Assembly (NCBI GenBank): GCA_959604655.1
Contig: CAUHCL010000026.1
Location: 1-22,144, forward strand
DNA from: an uncultured Alistipes sp.
GTDB lineage: Bacteria > Bacteroidota > Bacteroidia > Bacteroidales > Rikenellaceae
Direction of reading: 5' to 3'
Length of the DNA stretch: 22,144 bases
How positions within the stretch are numbered: position 1 is the first letter of the stretch; every line of letters begins with the position of its first letter. Of this stretch, positions 7,196-14,268 are shown piece by piece. The position numbers and the translations under genes were made by a program. The notes below the pieces were generated by a model, which was given only the letters and a program-made list of their open reading frames with translations, ran no database searches and was not told where the DNA came from.

Positions 7196-8116
7196 ATGAG
7201 AGAGGAATACAACGATTACGACGACTCGATGTACGAGGACGAGTACGATCGTCAGGAGACGGACAACAAGGCCGTGCGGGGATACCGCATAGTAATCATC
7301 ATTCTGGCAGTCATTCTGGTGGCGCTGTCGTTGCTCTACTTCAACATACATCGCCAGCAGCAGGCCGAATACGTGCTTCTGGAGCAGGACCGCAACAAGA
7401 TTCAGGGCGATCTGGACAGCCTCATAGTCTCGTTCGACGACCTCAAGATACAGAACGACTCCATAGCGGCCAACCTCGAGGAGGCCAACAAGCTGATGGA
7501 CCAGCTCAAGAACGAGCGTCGCCTCAACTACGCCAAGATACGCGCCTACGAGAAGGAGGTGGGTACGCTGCGTACCGTGATGCAGGGCTACATACGCCAG
7601 ATCGACTCGCTCAACACGCTCAACAAGAAACTCGTCAGGGAGAACATCAGCTACAAGAAGGAGATCTCGACGGCCCAGCTGCGCGCCGAGATGGCCGAGG
7701 AACGCGCCGAGGAACTCAACAACAAGGTGCGCGTGGGTTCGGTGATCCGCGCCCGCAACATCACTATGACCGCCCTCAACGCCAAGAGCAAGGAGATCAC
7801 CCGCGTGAAGAATGCGGCACGCCTGAGCGTCAACTTCGTGCTGGCGGGCAACGAGCTCGCCGAGCCGGGTGCCAAGACGGTATACGTCTGCATAACCTCG
7901 CCCGACGGCTACGTGCTCTCGACGCCCGACGCGGCATCGTTCTCGTTCGAGGGCGAACCCAAGATATACTCGGCACAGCGCGACGTCGACTACCAGAACG
8001 ACGACCTGCCCGTGAAGATCTTCTACAACGGCAGCGGATTCACCGCGGGTACCTACCGCGTGGAACTCTACACCGAAGGCCGTCTGATAGGTCAGGCCGA
8101 CGTGGCGATGCGATAG
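7196..8116 (+). CDS. Membrane-anchored coiled-coil protein of unknown function
   Basis: I do not recognise a named family, although proteins of this layout are common in Bacteroidales. The 306-residue product starts with a strongly acidic cytoplasmic segment (residues 1-25, rich in Asp, Glu and Tyr). One transmembrane helix follows (about 31-49, IVIIILAVILVALSLLYF). Next comes a long Leu/Glu/Lys/Asn heptad-like coiled coil (about 55-190). The C-terminal part (about 195-306) looks beta-rich, with SVNFVLAGNELAEPGAKTVY and ITSPDGYVLS. With a single N-terminal anchor, the coiled coil and C-terminal domain would be periplasmic. The ATG at 7196 is chosen because a -7 box lies just upstream; earlier in-frame codons precede that promoter. 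A strong terminator follows the stop. Confidence 0.85.
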   Translation: MREEYNDYDDSMYEDEYDRQETDNKAVRGYRIVIIILAVILVALSLLYFNIHRQQQAEYVLLEQDRNKIQGDLDSLIVSFDDLKIQNDSIAANLEEANKLMDQLKNERRLNYAKIRAYEKEVGTLRTVMQGYIRQIDSLNTLNKKLVRENISYKKEISTAQLRAEMAEERAEELNNKVRVGSVIRARNITMTALNAKSKEITRVKNAARLSVNFVLAGNELAEPGAKTVYVCITSPDGYVLSTPDAASFSFEGEPKIYSAQRDVDYQNDDLPVKIFYNGSGFTAGTYRVELYTEGRLIGQADVAMR

Positions 8117-8136
8117 GCGTCAGCTGACGAAAAACA

Positions 8137-8164
8137 AAGGGAGGGCATTTCGGTGCCCTCCCTT
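8137..8164. terminator. Bidirectional terminator between 7196-8116 and the DUF4465 gene
   Basis: An 11-bp perfect stem, AAGGGAGGGCA with TGCCCTCCCTT, and a six-base loop, followed by CGTTTTT on the plus strand and an A-run on the other side. It serves the convergent genes on both sides, which makes the riboswitch-controlled lipoprotein gene monocistronic. Confidence 0.9.
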
Positions 8165-8188
8165 CGTTTTTGCTCTATACCGTCGCCG

Positions 8189-8995
8189 TTACTCGGTATA
8201 TTCCGTCCACTCGACGGTCACGTCGTCGATGGCATAGTAGGTGGGGGTCGTCATGCCGTAGGCGGTAGAGGGGCCGCCCGATATGCTGAAACGCACCTTG
8301 ACGACGGCGCCCAGCGACGAAAGATCCCATGCGGTCCACGAGGTTATCATCTTGTCTTTCGTGGCGAAGAGAAGCGACACGGTGCCCGTCTCGGCGCCTG
8401 CGGCATCGTAGCCCGTGGCGTGGATCTTTATTTCGTCGCCGTCGCCCAGAGCCTGCGAAAAGGCATTTCCGTTACGCATGATGTTGAGTATGTAGCAGGT
8501 GGAATTTACGTAGCAGCCCTTTACGGTGCGGGCCTTGCCGTCGGCGAACTCCAGCGTGGGACGGTTGTCGCGCGTGTCGTCCACGTTGCCGAAGCCCACC
8601 AGGAAGTTGTCCGAGCCGTTATGGCCGCCGCCCTTCACAGCGTCGGCATTGGCGGGGTTGTAGACATAGAGGTCGTAGGGGTAGTCGCCGAACTTGGCCT
8701 CGTCGGAAGAGTTGTACGACGATACGACCCAACCGCCGCCGAAGAACTTGCCGTAGCCGTAATCGGTGAAAATGGGGGTCGACGACAGAGTGGTCTCGGC
8801 ATCCTCCCACACGTAATCCTCGGTCGCCACGTCGCCCGTGTAGGTCTTGTCCACCGTGGCGGCCACATAGGGAGTCCATGCGGCGCCGTCGAAGGTGACG
8901 GTGACAGTGCGGATGTGATCGTCGCCGTTGTCCGAGCACGACGTAACCGTTGCCGCAGCAGCGAGCAGCAAGGCCAATGATTTGATTGTCTTCAT
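8189..8995 (-). CDS. DUF4465-family lipoprotein controlled by a cobalamin riboswitch
   Basis: A 268-residue lipoprotein: Lys-containing N region, hydrophobic core and lipobox TVTSC with Cys20. The residues after Cys (SDNGDD) are acidic, resembling the Bacteroidetes signal for surface display. The mature part matches the DUF4465 pattern as I know it: DNFLVGFG near the middle, VKGCYVNSTCYILNIM, GDEIKIHATGYD, TSWTAWDLSSLGAVVKVRFS, and the closing YGMTTPTYYAIDDVTVEW. The gene lies about 200 bases downstream of a complete cobalamin riboswitch with its own promoter, and a terminator isolates it. The likely role is cobalamin or corrinoid capture at the cell surface, comparable to the B12-binding lipoproteins BtuG and BtuH of Bacteroides. 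This role is inferred from context, and no btuB is present in the window. Confidence 0.88.
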   Translation of the reverse strand: MKTIKSLALLLAAAATVTSCSDNGDDHIRTVTVTFDGAAWTPYVAATVDKTYTGDVATEDYVWEDAETTLSSTPIFTDYGYGKFFGGGWVVSSYNSSDEAKFGDYPYDLYVYNPANADAVKGGGHNGSDNFLVGFGNVDDTRDNRPTLEFADGKARTVKGCYVNSTCYILNIMRNGNAFSQALGDGDEIKIHATGYDAAGAETGTVSLLFATKDKMITSWTAWDLSSLGAVVKVRFSISGGPSTAYGMTTPTYYAIDDVTVEWTEYTE

Positions 8996-9198
8996 CTTTG
9001 CAATGTTTTATTAAGGTTTGTAAAATGTATGTCGGCAACGCGGTCCGCTCCGTCGGCAGGCAGCGGAAAGGACGGCATGGGGCCGTCGCGCTGCCGAGGA
9101 CATGCGGCATGTGCCGCAAGCCGTATGTTCCGAATCATGAAACGGATTTTCACGTAACGCCCGAACCCCGTTCGCCGCGGGTCTGTCCTGCGCCTGTG
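8996..9198 (-). promoter_or_regulatory. Structured leader between the riboswitch and the DUF4465 gene
   Basis: About 200 bases separate the riboswitch closing helix from the ATG. Two hairpins are visible: TGCGGCA/TGCCGCA (9103-9118), and a nested one with GACGGC/GCCGTC inside GGCAGCG/CGCTGCC (9059-9095). They may form part of the expression platform. The last 40 bases before the ATG are AT-rich, as usual for Bacteroidetes initiation sites. Confidence 0.5.
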
Positions 9199-9393
9199 CC
9201 GCAACGGCAGGTCTTCTGACTCGCTCCTGTCGCAGCACCTTCCCGATCCCTGAAGGATCAGTGGTTGAGAGAGCTTGCGACCGTATCCGCCGAGGCGGAG
9301 GAGCTTACAGCAGCGGGAACTGTACGGGATTCTCACCCGTTTCCCTTTTCATCTCCCGATCGGCGACGCCGACCGCATGGAGAACCGTTGCGG
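9199..9393 (-). ncRNA. Cobalamin riboswitch (adenosylcobalamin class)
   Basis: Read on the minus strand, all landmarks are present in order. The closing helix strand CCGCAACGG (9385-9393) pairs perfectly with CCGTTGCGG (9199-9207). Between them are AAAAGGGAA, then CGGGTGAGAATCCCG, then the CCGCTGCTGTAAGC segment, then CCACTGATCC and GGGAAGG, and finally AGTCAGAAGACCTGCC. The last element is the hallmark 3' part of the B12 box. The class normally represses downstream genes when cobalamin is plentiful. The exact expression platform (translational or transcriptional) is not clear here. Confidence 0.95.
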
Positions 9394-9395
9394 TG

Positions 9396-9426
9396 CAAAG
9401 ATATGCTTTTTCGGCCATCCGACAAA
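9396..9426 (-). promoter_or_regulatory. Promoter of the cobalamin riboswitch transcript
   Basis: Minus-strand TTTG (9423-9426), 19 bases, then TATCTTTG (9396-9403). This is an exact match to the Bacteroidetes housekeeping promoter. Transcription would start within a few bases of the riboswitch closing helix. Confidence 0.85.
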
Positions 9427-9531
9427 AGAAGCCGATGAAAATATAAGACCTGCATGCACAAACCCGTCGGCATACAACCCGCATTACGGCATATTTTGTC
9501 ACGTTCAGGCCCGCAATTGCCATGTTTTGCA

Positions 9532-9539
9532 TATCTTTG
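9532..9539 (+). promoter_or_regulatory. -7 promoter element of nhaC
   Basis: TATCTTTG lies 23 bases before the nhaC ATG. A -33 TTTG at the usual distance is absent. Confidence 0.6.
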
Positions 9540-9562
9540 CGACGTTATTAACCATCACGACA

Positions 9563-11008
9563 ATGAGCAAAACGCATCCCGCCCCCGCTCCGTCGGCGGC
9601 ACTGTCGCTCGTGCCGCTCGCGGCCCTCGTAATTCTTCTCGCGCTGGTGATAAGCCTTTTCGGCGGCGACGCCATAGGCGGAGGCAGCCAGTTCTCGCTG
9701 CTGGCCGCGAGCGCCGTGTGCGCCGCCATAGCCATGTGGCGCTACCGATGCCCGTGGCAGCGGCTCGAAGACGCCGTGATGGTGAACATGCACAGCGCCA
9801 CCCCCGCCATAATCATCCTGCTGCTCATAGGAGCCATAGCGGGCACCTGGATGGCAGGCGGAGTGATCCCCACGCTCATATGCTACGGGCTGCGCATACT
9901 GCGCCCCTCGATCTTCCTGCCCGCCTCGTGCATCATATGCGCCGTGGTGTCGCTGCTCACGGGATCGTCGTGGACCACCATAGCCACCGTGGGCGTGGCG
10001 CTCATGGGCATAGGGCGCGCCTTGGGATTCGACGACGGATGGATAGCGGGCGCCATCATATCGGGTGCCTACTTCGGCGACAAGATATCGATCATGAGCG
10101 ACACCACCGTGCTGGCTTCCACCACGGCCGAAGTGCCGCTGTTCTCGCACATACGCTACATGCTGCTTACCACAGTGCCGTCGCTGGCGGTAGCCCTCGG
10201 GGTGTTCTGCGCCGCGGGACTGGCGGCGTCGCCCGCCGACGAGGCCGAGACGTTGCAGATCGAGGCCGCGCTCCGCGAGACGTTCCACGTAACCCCCTGG
10301 CTGCTGGCCGTTCCCGCCGCCACGGGCATACTCATATCGCGCAAGCTGCCCGCCATCATCACCCTCTTCGCGTCGGTGCTGCTGGCCGCCGCAGCCATGG
10401 CCGTGTTCCAGCCCGAGATAATATGCCGCATAGCCGAATCGGACACCCCGTCGCTCATGGCCTCGTTCAAGGCCGTGGTGCTGGCGTCGACCACCGACAC
10501 CGCCGTCGAGACGGGCAATCCGCTGCTCAACGATCTGGTGGCCACGGGAGGCATGGGAGGCATGATGAACACGGTGTGGCTCATAATTTGCGCCATGTGC
10601 TTCGGCGGGGTGATGTACGGCAGCGGAATGCTCTCGGCCATATCGAAGATATTCCTGCGCATGGCACGCCGAACCGCGAGCGTGGTGGGCGCCACGGTGG
10701 GATCGGGCATATTCTTCAACCTGGTCACGGGCGACCAGTACATATCGATCATACTGACGGGCAACCTGTTCCGCCACCTCTACGACGACCGAGGGCTGGA
10801 ACGCCGCCTGCTGAGCCGCAGCGTCGAGGATTCGGCCACGGTGACCTCGGTGCTCATCCCGTGGAACTCGTGCGGCATGACGCAGTCGACGGTGCTCGGG
10901 GTGGCCACCATGACTTACATGCCCTACTGCATATTCAACATCGTAAGTCCGCTGATGTCGGTAGCGGCAGCGGCCATAGGATACAAAATTTATAGTAAAA
11001 AGCAATGA
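9563..11008 (+). CDS. nhaC: Na+/H+ antiporter, NhaC family
   Basis: A 481-residue polytopic inner-membrane protein expected to exchange Na+ for H+. Around eleven to twelve hydrophobic helices can be traced. Family signatures include GSSWTTIATVGVALMGIGRALG (about residues 136-157), GAYFGDKISIMSDTTVLASTTAEV (about 170-195), where NhaC proteins carry the conserved GDK-SDT loop, and a second half with ATGGMGGMMNTVWL and NLVTGDQYISIIL. The start at 9563 was chosen because a -7 box lies 23 bases upstream; longer in-frame extension runs back into the riboswitch promoter. Isoleucine is mostly encoded by ATA. The stop overlaps the start of the HAD gene (ATGA), so both are translated from one mRNA. Confidence 0.92.
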   Translation: MSKTHPAPAPSAALSLVPLAALVILLALVISLFGGDAIGGGSQFSLLAASAVCAAIAMWRYRCPWQRLEDAVMVNMHSATPAIIILLLIGAIAGTWMAGGVIPTLICYGLRILRPSIFLPASCIICAVVSLLTGSSWTTIATVGVALMGIGRALGFDDGWIAGAIISGAYFGDKISIMSDTTVLASTTAEVPLFSHIRYMLLTTVPSLAVALGVFCAAGLAASPADEAETLQIEAALRETFHVTPWLLAVPAATGILISRKLPAIITLFASVLLAAAAMAVFQPEIICRIAESDTPSLMASFKAVVLASTTDTAVETGNPLLNDLVATGGMGGMMNTVWLIICAMCFGGVMYGSGMLSAISKIFLRMARRTASVVGATVGSGIFFNLVTGDQYISIILTGNLFRHLYDDRGLERRLLSRSVEDSATVTSVLIPWNSCGMTQSTVLGVATMTYMPYCIFNIVSPLMSVAAAAIGYKIYSKKQ

Positions 11009-11667
11009 AACCCGAACTGGTAATATTCGATCTCGACGGCACGCTGCTCAACACCATAGGCGATCTGGCCGTAAGCTGCAACCACATGCTCGCCCTGCGT
11101 GGCCTGCCGCAGCACGGCTACGACGACTACTGCCGATTCGTGGGCAACGGAATCATGCGGCTGGTGGAGCGCGCCCTGCCCGAGGAGTTGCGCACGCCCG
11201 AGTACGTGAAAGAGGCGCGCAAGGATTTTCTGGCGCACTACATCGACCACATCGACATCCGCACGCGCCCCTACGACGGCATCACGCAGGTGGTGGAGAC
11301 ACTCTACCGCGACGGGGTGAAGCTCGCCGTGGCGTCGAACAAGTTTCAGGCGGGGACCGAGAAGCTCATACGCGAATACTTTCCCGACATAGAGTTCGTT
11401 GAGGTGCGCGGCAACCGCGACGGGGTGCCCCTGAAGCCCGACACGGCCATGATCGACCCCATAATAGCCGCGGCGGGAGTCGCGCGCGACAGATGCGTGA
11501 TGGTGGGCGACTCGGCCGTCGACATGCAGACGGCCCGCAACGCGGGGATAGGATCGATAGGCGTGAGCTGGGGATTCCGCGACCGCGCGGAGCTGGAGGA
11601 AAACCATGCCGACCGCATAGCCGACACCCCCGAGGAACTTCTCGCTATTATTTATTCGATGCGGTAA
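11005..11667 (+). CDS. HAD-superfamily hydrolase, phosphoglycolate phosphatase type
   Basis: A 220-residue haloacid-dehalogenase hydrolase with a small helical cap. Motif I is FDLDGTLLNT (nucleophile Asp9, general acid Asp11), motif II VASNK, the motif III lysine is in LKPDTAM, and motif IV is MVGDSAVDMQTARNAG. This arrangement matches Gph-like phosphatases, but substrate cannot be assigned from sequence and pyrophosphatase or sugar-phosphate activity is possible. The start codon overlaps the nhaC stop by four bases. The 3' end overlaps the convergent nitroreductase-like gene by 20 bases, with no terminator between them. Confidence 0.88.
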   Translation: MKPELVIFDLDGTLLNTIGDLAVSCNHMLALRGLPQHGYDDYCRFVGNGIMRLVERALPEELRTPEYVKEARKDFLAHYIDHIDIRTRPYDGITQVVETLYRDGVKLAVASNKFQAGTEKLIREYFPDIEFVEVRGNRDGVPLKPDTAMIDPIIAAAGVARDRCVMVGDSAVDMQTARNAGIGSIGVSWGFRDRAELEENHADRIADTPEELLAIIYSMR

Positions 11668-12169
11668 CCGCCCTCACGGAGCTGCGGCCCACGGCCAGAA
11701 TGGCCAGAGGCTCGCAATCCGAGTTAAGACAGGCCGCGACGGCCGCGCGGTCGAAATTGTCGATGCGGAGGGTGGCAAGACCCATCTCGGCGGCCCGAAG
11801 CGACATGCTCTGCACCGAGACGCCGAGTTCTATGTCGACCGTGCGGCTCTCGGGCACGACCGTGCACACCACGATCAAGGCATCGGGCGGAGTCGAAAAC
11901 CTCACGCCACAGCACGCAAGATCCAGCACTCGGCGCGCCTCGGCACCACGCACGGCACAGAACCGAAACAGCCGCGATGCAGAGGGTATGGACTCGTTCA
12001 CGCCCGCGATGCCGCCCAACTGGTCGTCGCGCACGGCAAACGAAGGATCGTAGTCGAGGCAGGCGCGGCTGCGGGCCAGCAAACCGCACAATGTCGCCGC
12101 GGGGCGGCGCTTCACCGCCGTGCGCGAGGCATGATCCTCCATCTTTCGGCCCAAATAGTCGTCAGCCAT
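11648..12169 (-). CDS. Small nitroreductase-like flavoprotein
   Basis: A 173-residue protein with the outline of the FMN-dependent nitroreductase fold. An N-terminal LLARSRACLDYDPSFAVRDD corresponds to the family RRSxRxYxxxPV segment. NESIPSASRLFRF matches the usual aPSa-N motif with substitutions, and DIELGVSVQSMSLRAAEMGL matches the helix containing DxG-A-QN-L-A. PLAILAVGR is near the end. The match is recognisable but divergent, and several usual FMN contacts differ, so substrate and even cofactor use are uncertain. It ends in a 20-base tail-to-tail overlap with the HAD gene and is divergent from mrp, each with its own promoter. Confidence 0.75.
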   Translation of the reverse strand: MADDYLGRKMEDHASRTAVKRRPAATLCGLLARSRACLDYDPSFAVRDDQLGGIAGVNESIPSASRLFRFCAVRGAEARRVLDLACCGVRFSTPPDALIVVCTVVPESRTVDIELGVSVQSMSLRAAEMGLATLRIDNFDRAAVAACLNSDCEPLAILAVGRSSVRAVTASNK

Positions 12170-12195
12170 ATATTAGCATTTAATAATCGGTGATG

Positions 12196-12227
12196 CAAAA
12201 ATAACTCTATCCGAGGCCAAATACAAA
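12196..12227 (-). promoter_or_regulatory. Promoter of the nitroreductase-like gene
   Basis: Minus-strand TTTG (12224-12227), 20 bases, then TATTTTTG (12196-12203), 26 bases before the ATG. Fits the Bacteroidetes consensus. Confidence 0.7.
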
Positions 12228-12234
12228 CTCCGCC

Positions 12235-12266
12235 TTGCGACGATTGAAAATTAAAATGTAAATTTG
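12235..12266 (+). promoter_or_regulatory. Promoter of mrp
   Basis: TTG (12235-12237) and TAAATTTG (12259-12266) with 21 bases between. It predicts a 5' untranslated region of about 175 bases that contains the whole repeat at 12320-12405. Confidence 0.6.
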
Positions 12267-12319
12267 CATCAATACGGATAAAAAACAACGCTTGTCCGCA
12301 AAAACATATCAGAGTATTT

Positions 12320-12405
12320 CGACATAGCGAACGCTATGTCGGCAGTTCGCCGCCGCCCCCACGCGGCGGACTGCTGTCGCATTCCGACCGCCGTCGGCGA
12401 ACAGC
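12320..12405 (+). repeat. Hairpin-capped repeat, module B, in the mrp 5' leader
   Basis: The cap is a perfect 10-bp stem, CGACATAGCG with CGCTATGTCG (12320-12341), unrelated in sequence to the GCGGTTC caps elsewhere. Module B follows with nearly the same sequence as at 16237-16317 and 22012-22092 (opposite strand). It ends 41 bases before the mrp ATG. A different cap sequence with preserved pairing indicates the structure, not the sequence, is conserved. Confidence 0.78.
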
Positions 12406-12446
12406 GGCCATACACCGACGTTTTTGCGTATAAGAACAAAAAAACA

Positions 12447-13502
12447 ATGCTTATGGAAAATGAAATAAGAGCCGTTCTGGCCCGAATATCGCACCCCGAG
12501 ACGGGACACGACCTCGTGGAGAGCGGAATGGTGGATTCGGTGAGCGCCGCGGACGGAAAGGTCACCGTGGTGCTGCGCTTCGCGAAGGCACGCGACCCGT
12601 TCGCCGCGCGCATAAAGACCCAAGCAGAGCAGGCCCTGAGGGAGCGCTTCCCCGAATCGCAGGTGACTGTGGCCGTAAAGGAGGCCGAGCCAAGACGCCC
12701 CGTGCCGCAGCGCGAAAGCACGACCAAGAGCGTCGGCAAGATCATAGCCGTGGCCTCGGGCAAGGGCGGCGTGGGCAAATCCACCGTAACGGCCAACCTC
12801 GCCGTGACGCTGCGCGACATGGGCTACCGCGTGGGCATTCTCGACGCCGACATATACGGTCCGTCGCAACCCAAGATGTTCGCCCTGGAGGGCTACGTGC
12901 CCGACGCCGTGCAGCAGGACGGTCTGGACTACATAGTGCCTGCGCAAAGCGCCGACATAGAGCTGATGTCGATAGGATTCTTCATACGCCCCGACGACGC
13001 CCTGATGTGGCGCGGCGCGATGGCCACCAACGCCCTGAAGCAGCTCCTGCACCAGACCATGTGGGGCGGGCTCGATTTCCTGCTCATCGACATGCCCCCG
13101 GGAACGGGCGACATACACCTGACCATAATATCGGAGATACGCCTCGACGGCGCCGTCATAGTGTCCACGCCGCAGCAGGTGGCCGTGGCCGACGTGGTGC
13201 GCGGCGTGGAGATGTTCCGCCACGAGAAGGTGAACGTCCCCGTACTCGGAGTGATCGAGAACATGGCGTGGTTCACCCCGCGGGAGCTGCCCGACAACCG
13301 CTACTACATATTCGGCCGCGGCGGTGCGCGCGCATATGCCGACGAGGCGGGAGTGCCGTTCCTGGGCGACATACCCATCGTGCAGTCGATAATGGAGGGT
13401 GCCGAGCAGGGACGCCCCTCGGTGACGGTCGACAGTGAGGTGGAGGGATACTACCGCGCGATAGCCTCGCGCATTGTTGAAAACACCGTCGACAAGTGTT
13501 GA
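12447..13502 (+). CDS. mrp: Mrp/NBP35-type Fe-S cluster carrier ATPase
   Basis: P-loop ATPase of the Mrp (ApbC) family, thought to carry or transfer Fe-S clusters. The 351-residue product begins with a MIP18/DUF59-like domain (about residues 4-80) joined to the ATPase. The deviant Walker A motif is SGKGGVGKST (about 104-113), followed by LDADIYGPSQPKM, the Walker B region LLIDMPPGTGDIHLT, and VSTPQQVAVADVVRG. The CxxC cluster ligand pair of many Mrp proteins is absent: the usual site reads ENMAWFTPRELPDN, which I believe is typical for Bacteroidetes. ATG at 12447 or 12453 could be the start. The leader carries a module B repeat. The 3' end overlaps the first TGTTGAAAA boxes of the candidate origin. 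Confidence 0.92.
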   Translation: MLMENEIRAVLARISHPETGHDLVESGMVDSVSAADGKVTVVLRFAKARDPFAARIKTQAEQALRERFPESQVTVAVKEAEPRRPVPQRESTTKSVGKIIAVASGKGGVGKSTVTANLAVTLRDMGYRVGILDADIYGPSQPKMFALEGYVPDAVQQDGLDYIVPAQSADIELMSIGFFIRPDDALMWRGAMATNALKQLLHQTMWGGLDFLLIDMPPGTGDIHLTIISEIRLDGAVIVSTPQQVAVADVVRGVEMFRHEKVNVPVLGVIENMAWFTPRELPDNRYYIFGRGGARAYADEAGVPFLGDIPIVQSIMEGAEQGRPSVTVDSEVEGYYRAIASRIVENTVDKC

Positions 13503-13943
13503 AAACGGTGATGAAAACCTCATGATAAAAATCAACAAGATCGAGGCGCCGAAAACCGTCGAAAATGTAAAGGCATGATAATCAGACAAGGTTGCGGGAC
13601 GATGAATTTTAATGCGTTTTTTTATCGAAACTTGTAACACGGGTTATCAACCGAAAACGGGGGCGTGAAACTAACAAATAAAATGTGTCGATATGTTCAG
13701 AACATTTTCGACACATTTTTCATAACCGCATACGCGATGCCGACCTTCGGCACAGAAAACGGTGTAATACAACATGTTTGCCGCCGCAACTTCAATCGAC
13801 ACATAATCGACAATCGGTCGTCGGCAATGTCGAAAAATAAACTCGGCACGAGATATCGACACTTTCAACAGCTATTATTTATATTATTATTCATTTATTT
13901 TAATAAAGAAAAAACAGAGAAAAAATAAAATGCTTGTCGAAAA
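13475..13943. other. oriC: Candidate chromosomal replication origin (DnaA-box-like cluster plus AT-rich stretch)
   Basis: Nonamers TGT(C/T)GAAAA occur exactly at 13475, 13497, 13828 and 13935, and inverted (TTTTCGACA) at 13705. One-base variants lie at 13557, 13686, 13794-13812, 13853 and 13862, and TTATCAACC at 13644. They resemble the DnaA box TTWTCCACA with one base changed. Bases 13871-13934 are almost pure A/T and could be the unwinding element, with boxes on both sides. The two parS-like sites about 10 kb away support location near an origin. No dnaA gene is present, which is not unusual for this phylum. A hairpin at 13681-13718 holds two boxes in opposite orientation. This assignment is an inference. 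Confidence 0.55.
13681..13720 (+). terminator. Long hairpin downstream of mrp, possible terminator
   Basis: Arms AAATGTGTCGA and TCGACACATTT with inner GTTC/GAAC give a stem of about 18 bp with one bulge, followed by T5. It lies 180 bases after mrp. It may end the mrp transcript, or be part of the origin-like region, since each arm contains a TGTCGA box. Confidence 0.45.
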
Positions 13944-14133
13944 CTCCGACGGCGGCGGTCATTTCCCGCCCGCTCACTGAAGTTGCGGCGCCGACTGCGC
14001 TCGGCTGCGGCGCGGTTACGGAATATAACTTTCGGGCTGCGGCACACAGGGCCGCCGAGACTACCGAACGGCAGATGAAACGCGTAAAAAATAACGATTC
14101 GTAATCAAACAGTCGATTTTTTCGAAATTTTTG
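13944..14133. other. Gap between origin-like region and kbl promoter
   Basis: GC-rich at first, with a small hairpin GCCGA/TCGGC at 13990-14005 of the same general type as the repeats, then AT-rich. No gene or further recognisable site is seen. Confidence 0.5.
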
Positions 14134-14171
14134 TTTGACGTAAGTTTGAAATTCAATATCTTTGTTTCAAA
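14134..14171 (+). promoter_or_regulatory. kbl promoter with overlapping inverted repeat
   Basis: TTTG (14134-14137), 19 bases, TATCTTTG (14157-14164): an exact Bacteroidetes promoter. Arms TTTGAAA (14145-14151) and TTTCAAA (14165-14171) bracket the -7 box, so a bound regulator would block it. The Lrp-type gene downstream of kbl is a natural candidate, but this is inference. The leader to the ATG is about 100 bases. Confidence 0.7.
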
Positions 14172-14268
14172 TTACGGCGAATAGCCGTGCGGCCGCAGGG
14201 GACGAGTATATTGCCGCAAGGTCCGAAACTGAAGTGCAATAACGCAAGAGCTTTAATATATAGTAACT

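Noticed and set aside
5836..8127. 763-codon plus-strand frame over metG and the coiled-coil gene
   Set aside because: Shadow of metG antisense continuing out of frame through the next gene; no motifs.
8992..9336. Possible leader peptide ending at the DUF4465 start codon (ATGA overlap)
   Set aside because: Lies in the riboswitch and leader RNA and has an Arg/Pro/Ala-rich translation without features. The overlap may be chance, though a short coupled ORF from about 9138 cannot be fully excluded.
9548..11005. 485-codon minus-strand frame opposite nhaC
   Set aside because: Composition typical of antisense shadow; nhaC has the real family motifs and promoter.
12309..13640. 443-codon minus-strand frame opposite mrp
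   Set aside because: Antisense shadow running through the repeat and mrp, without recognisable domains.
13665..13928. 87-codon frame in the AT-rich gap after mrp
   Set aside because: Covers the box cluster and low-complexity A/T tract; no promoter or plausible protein features.
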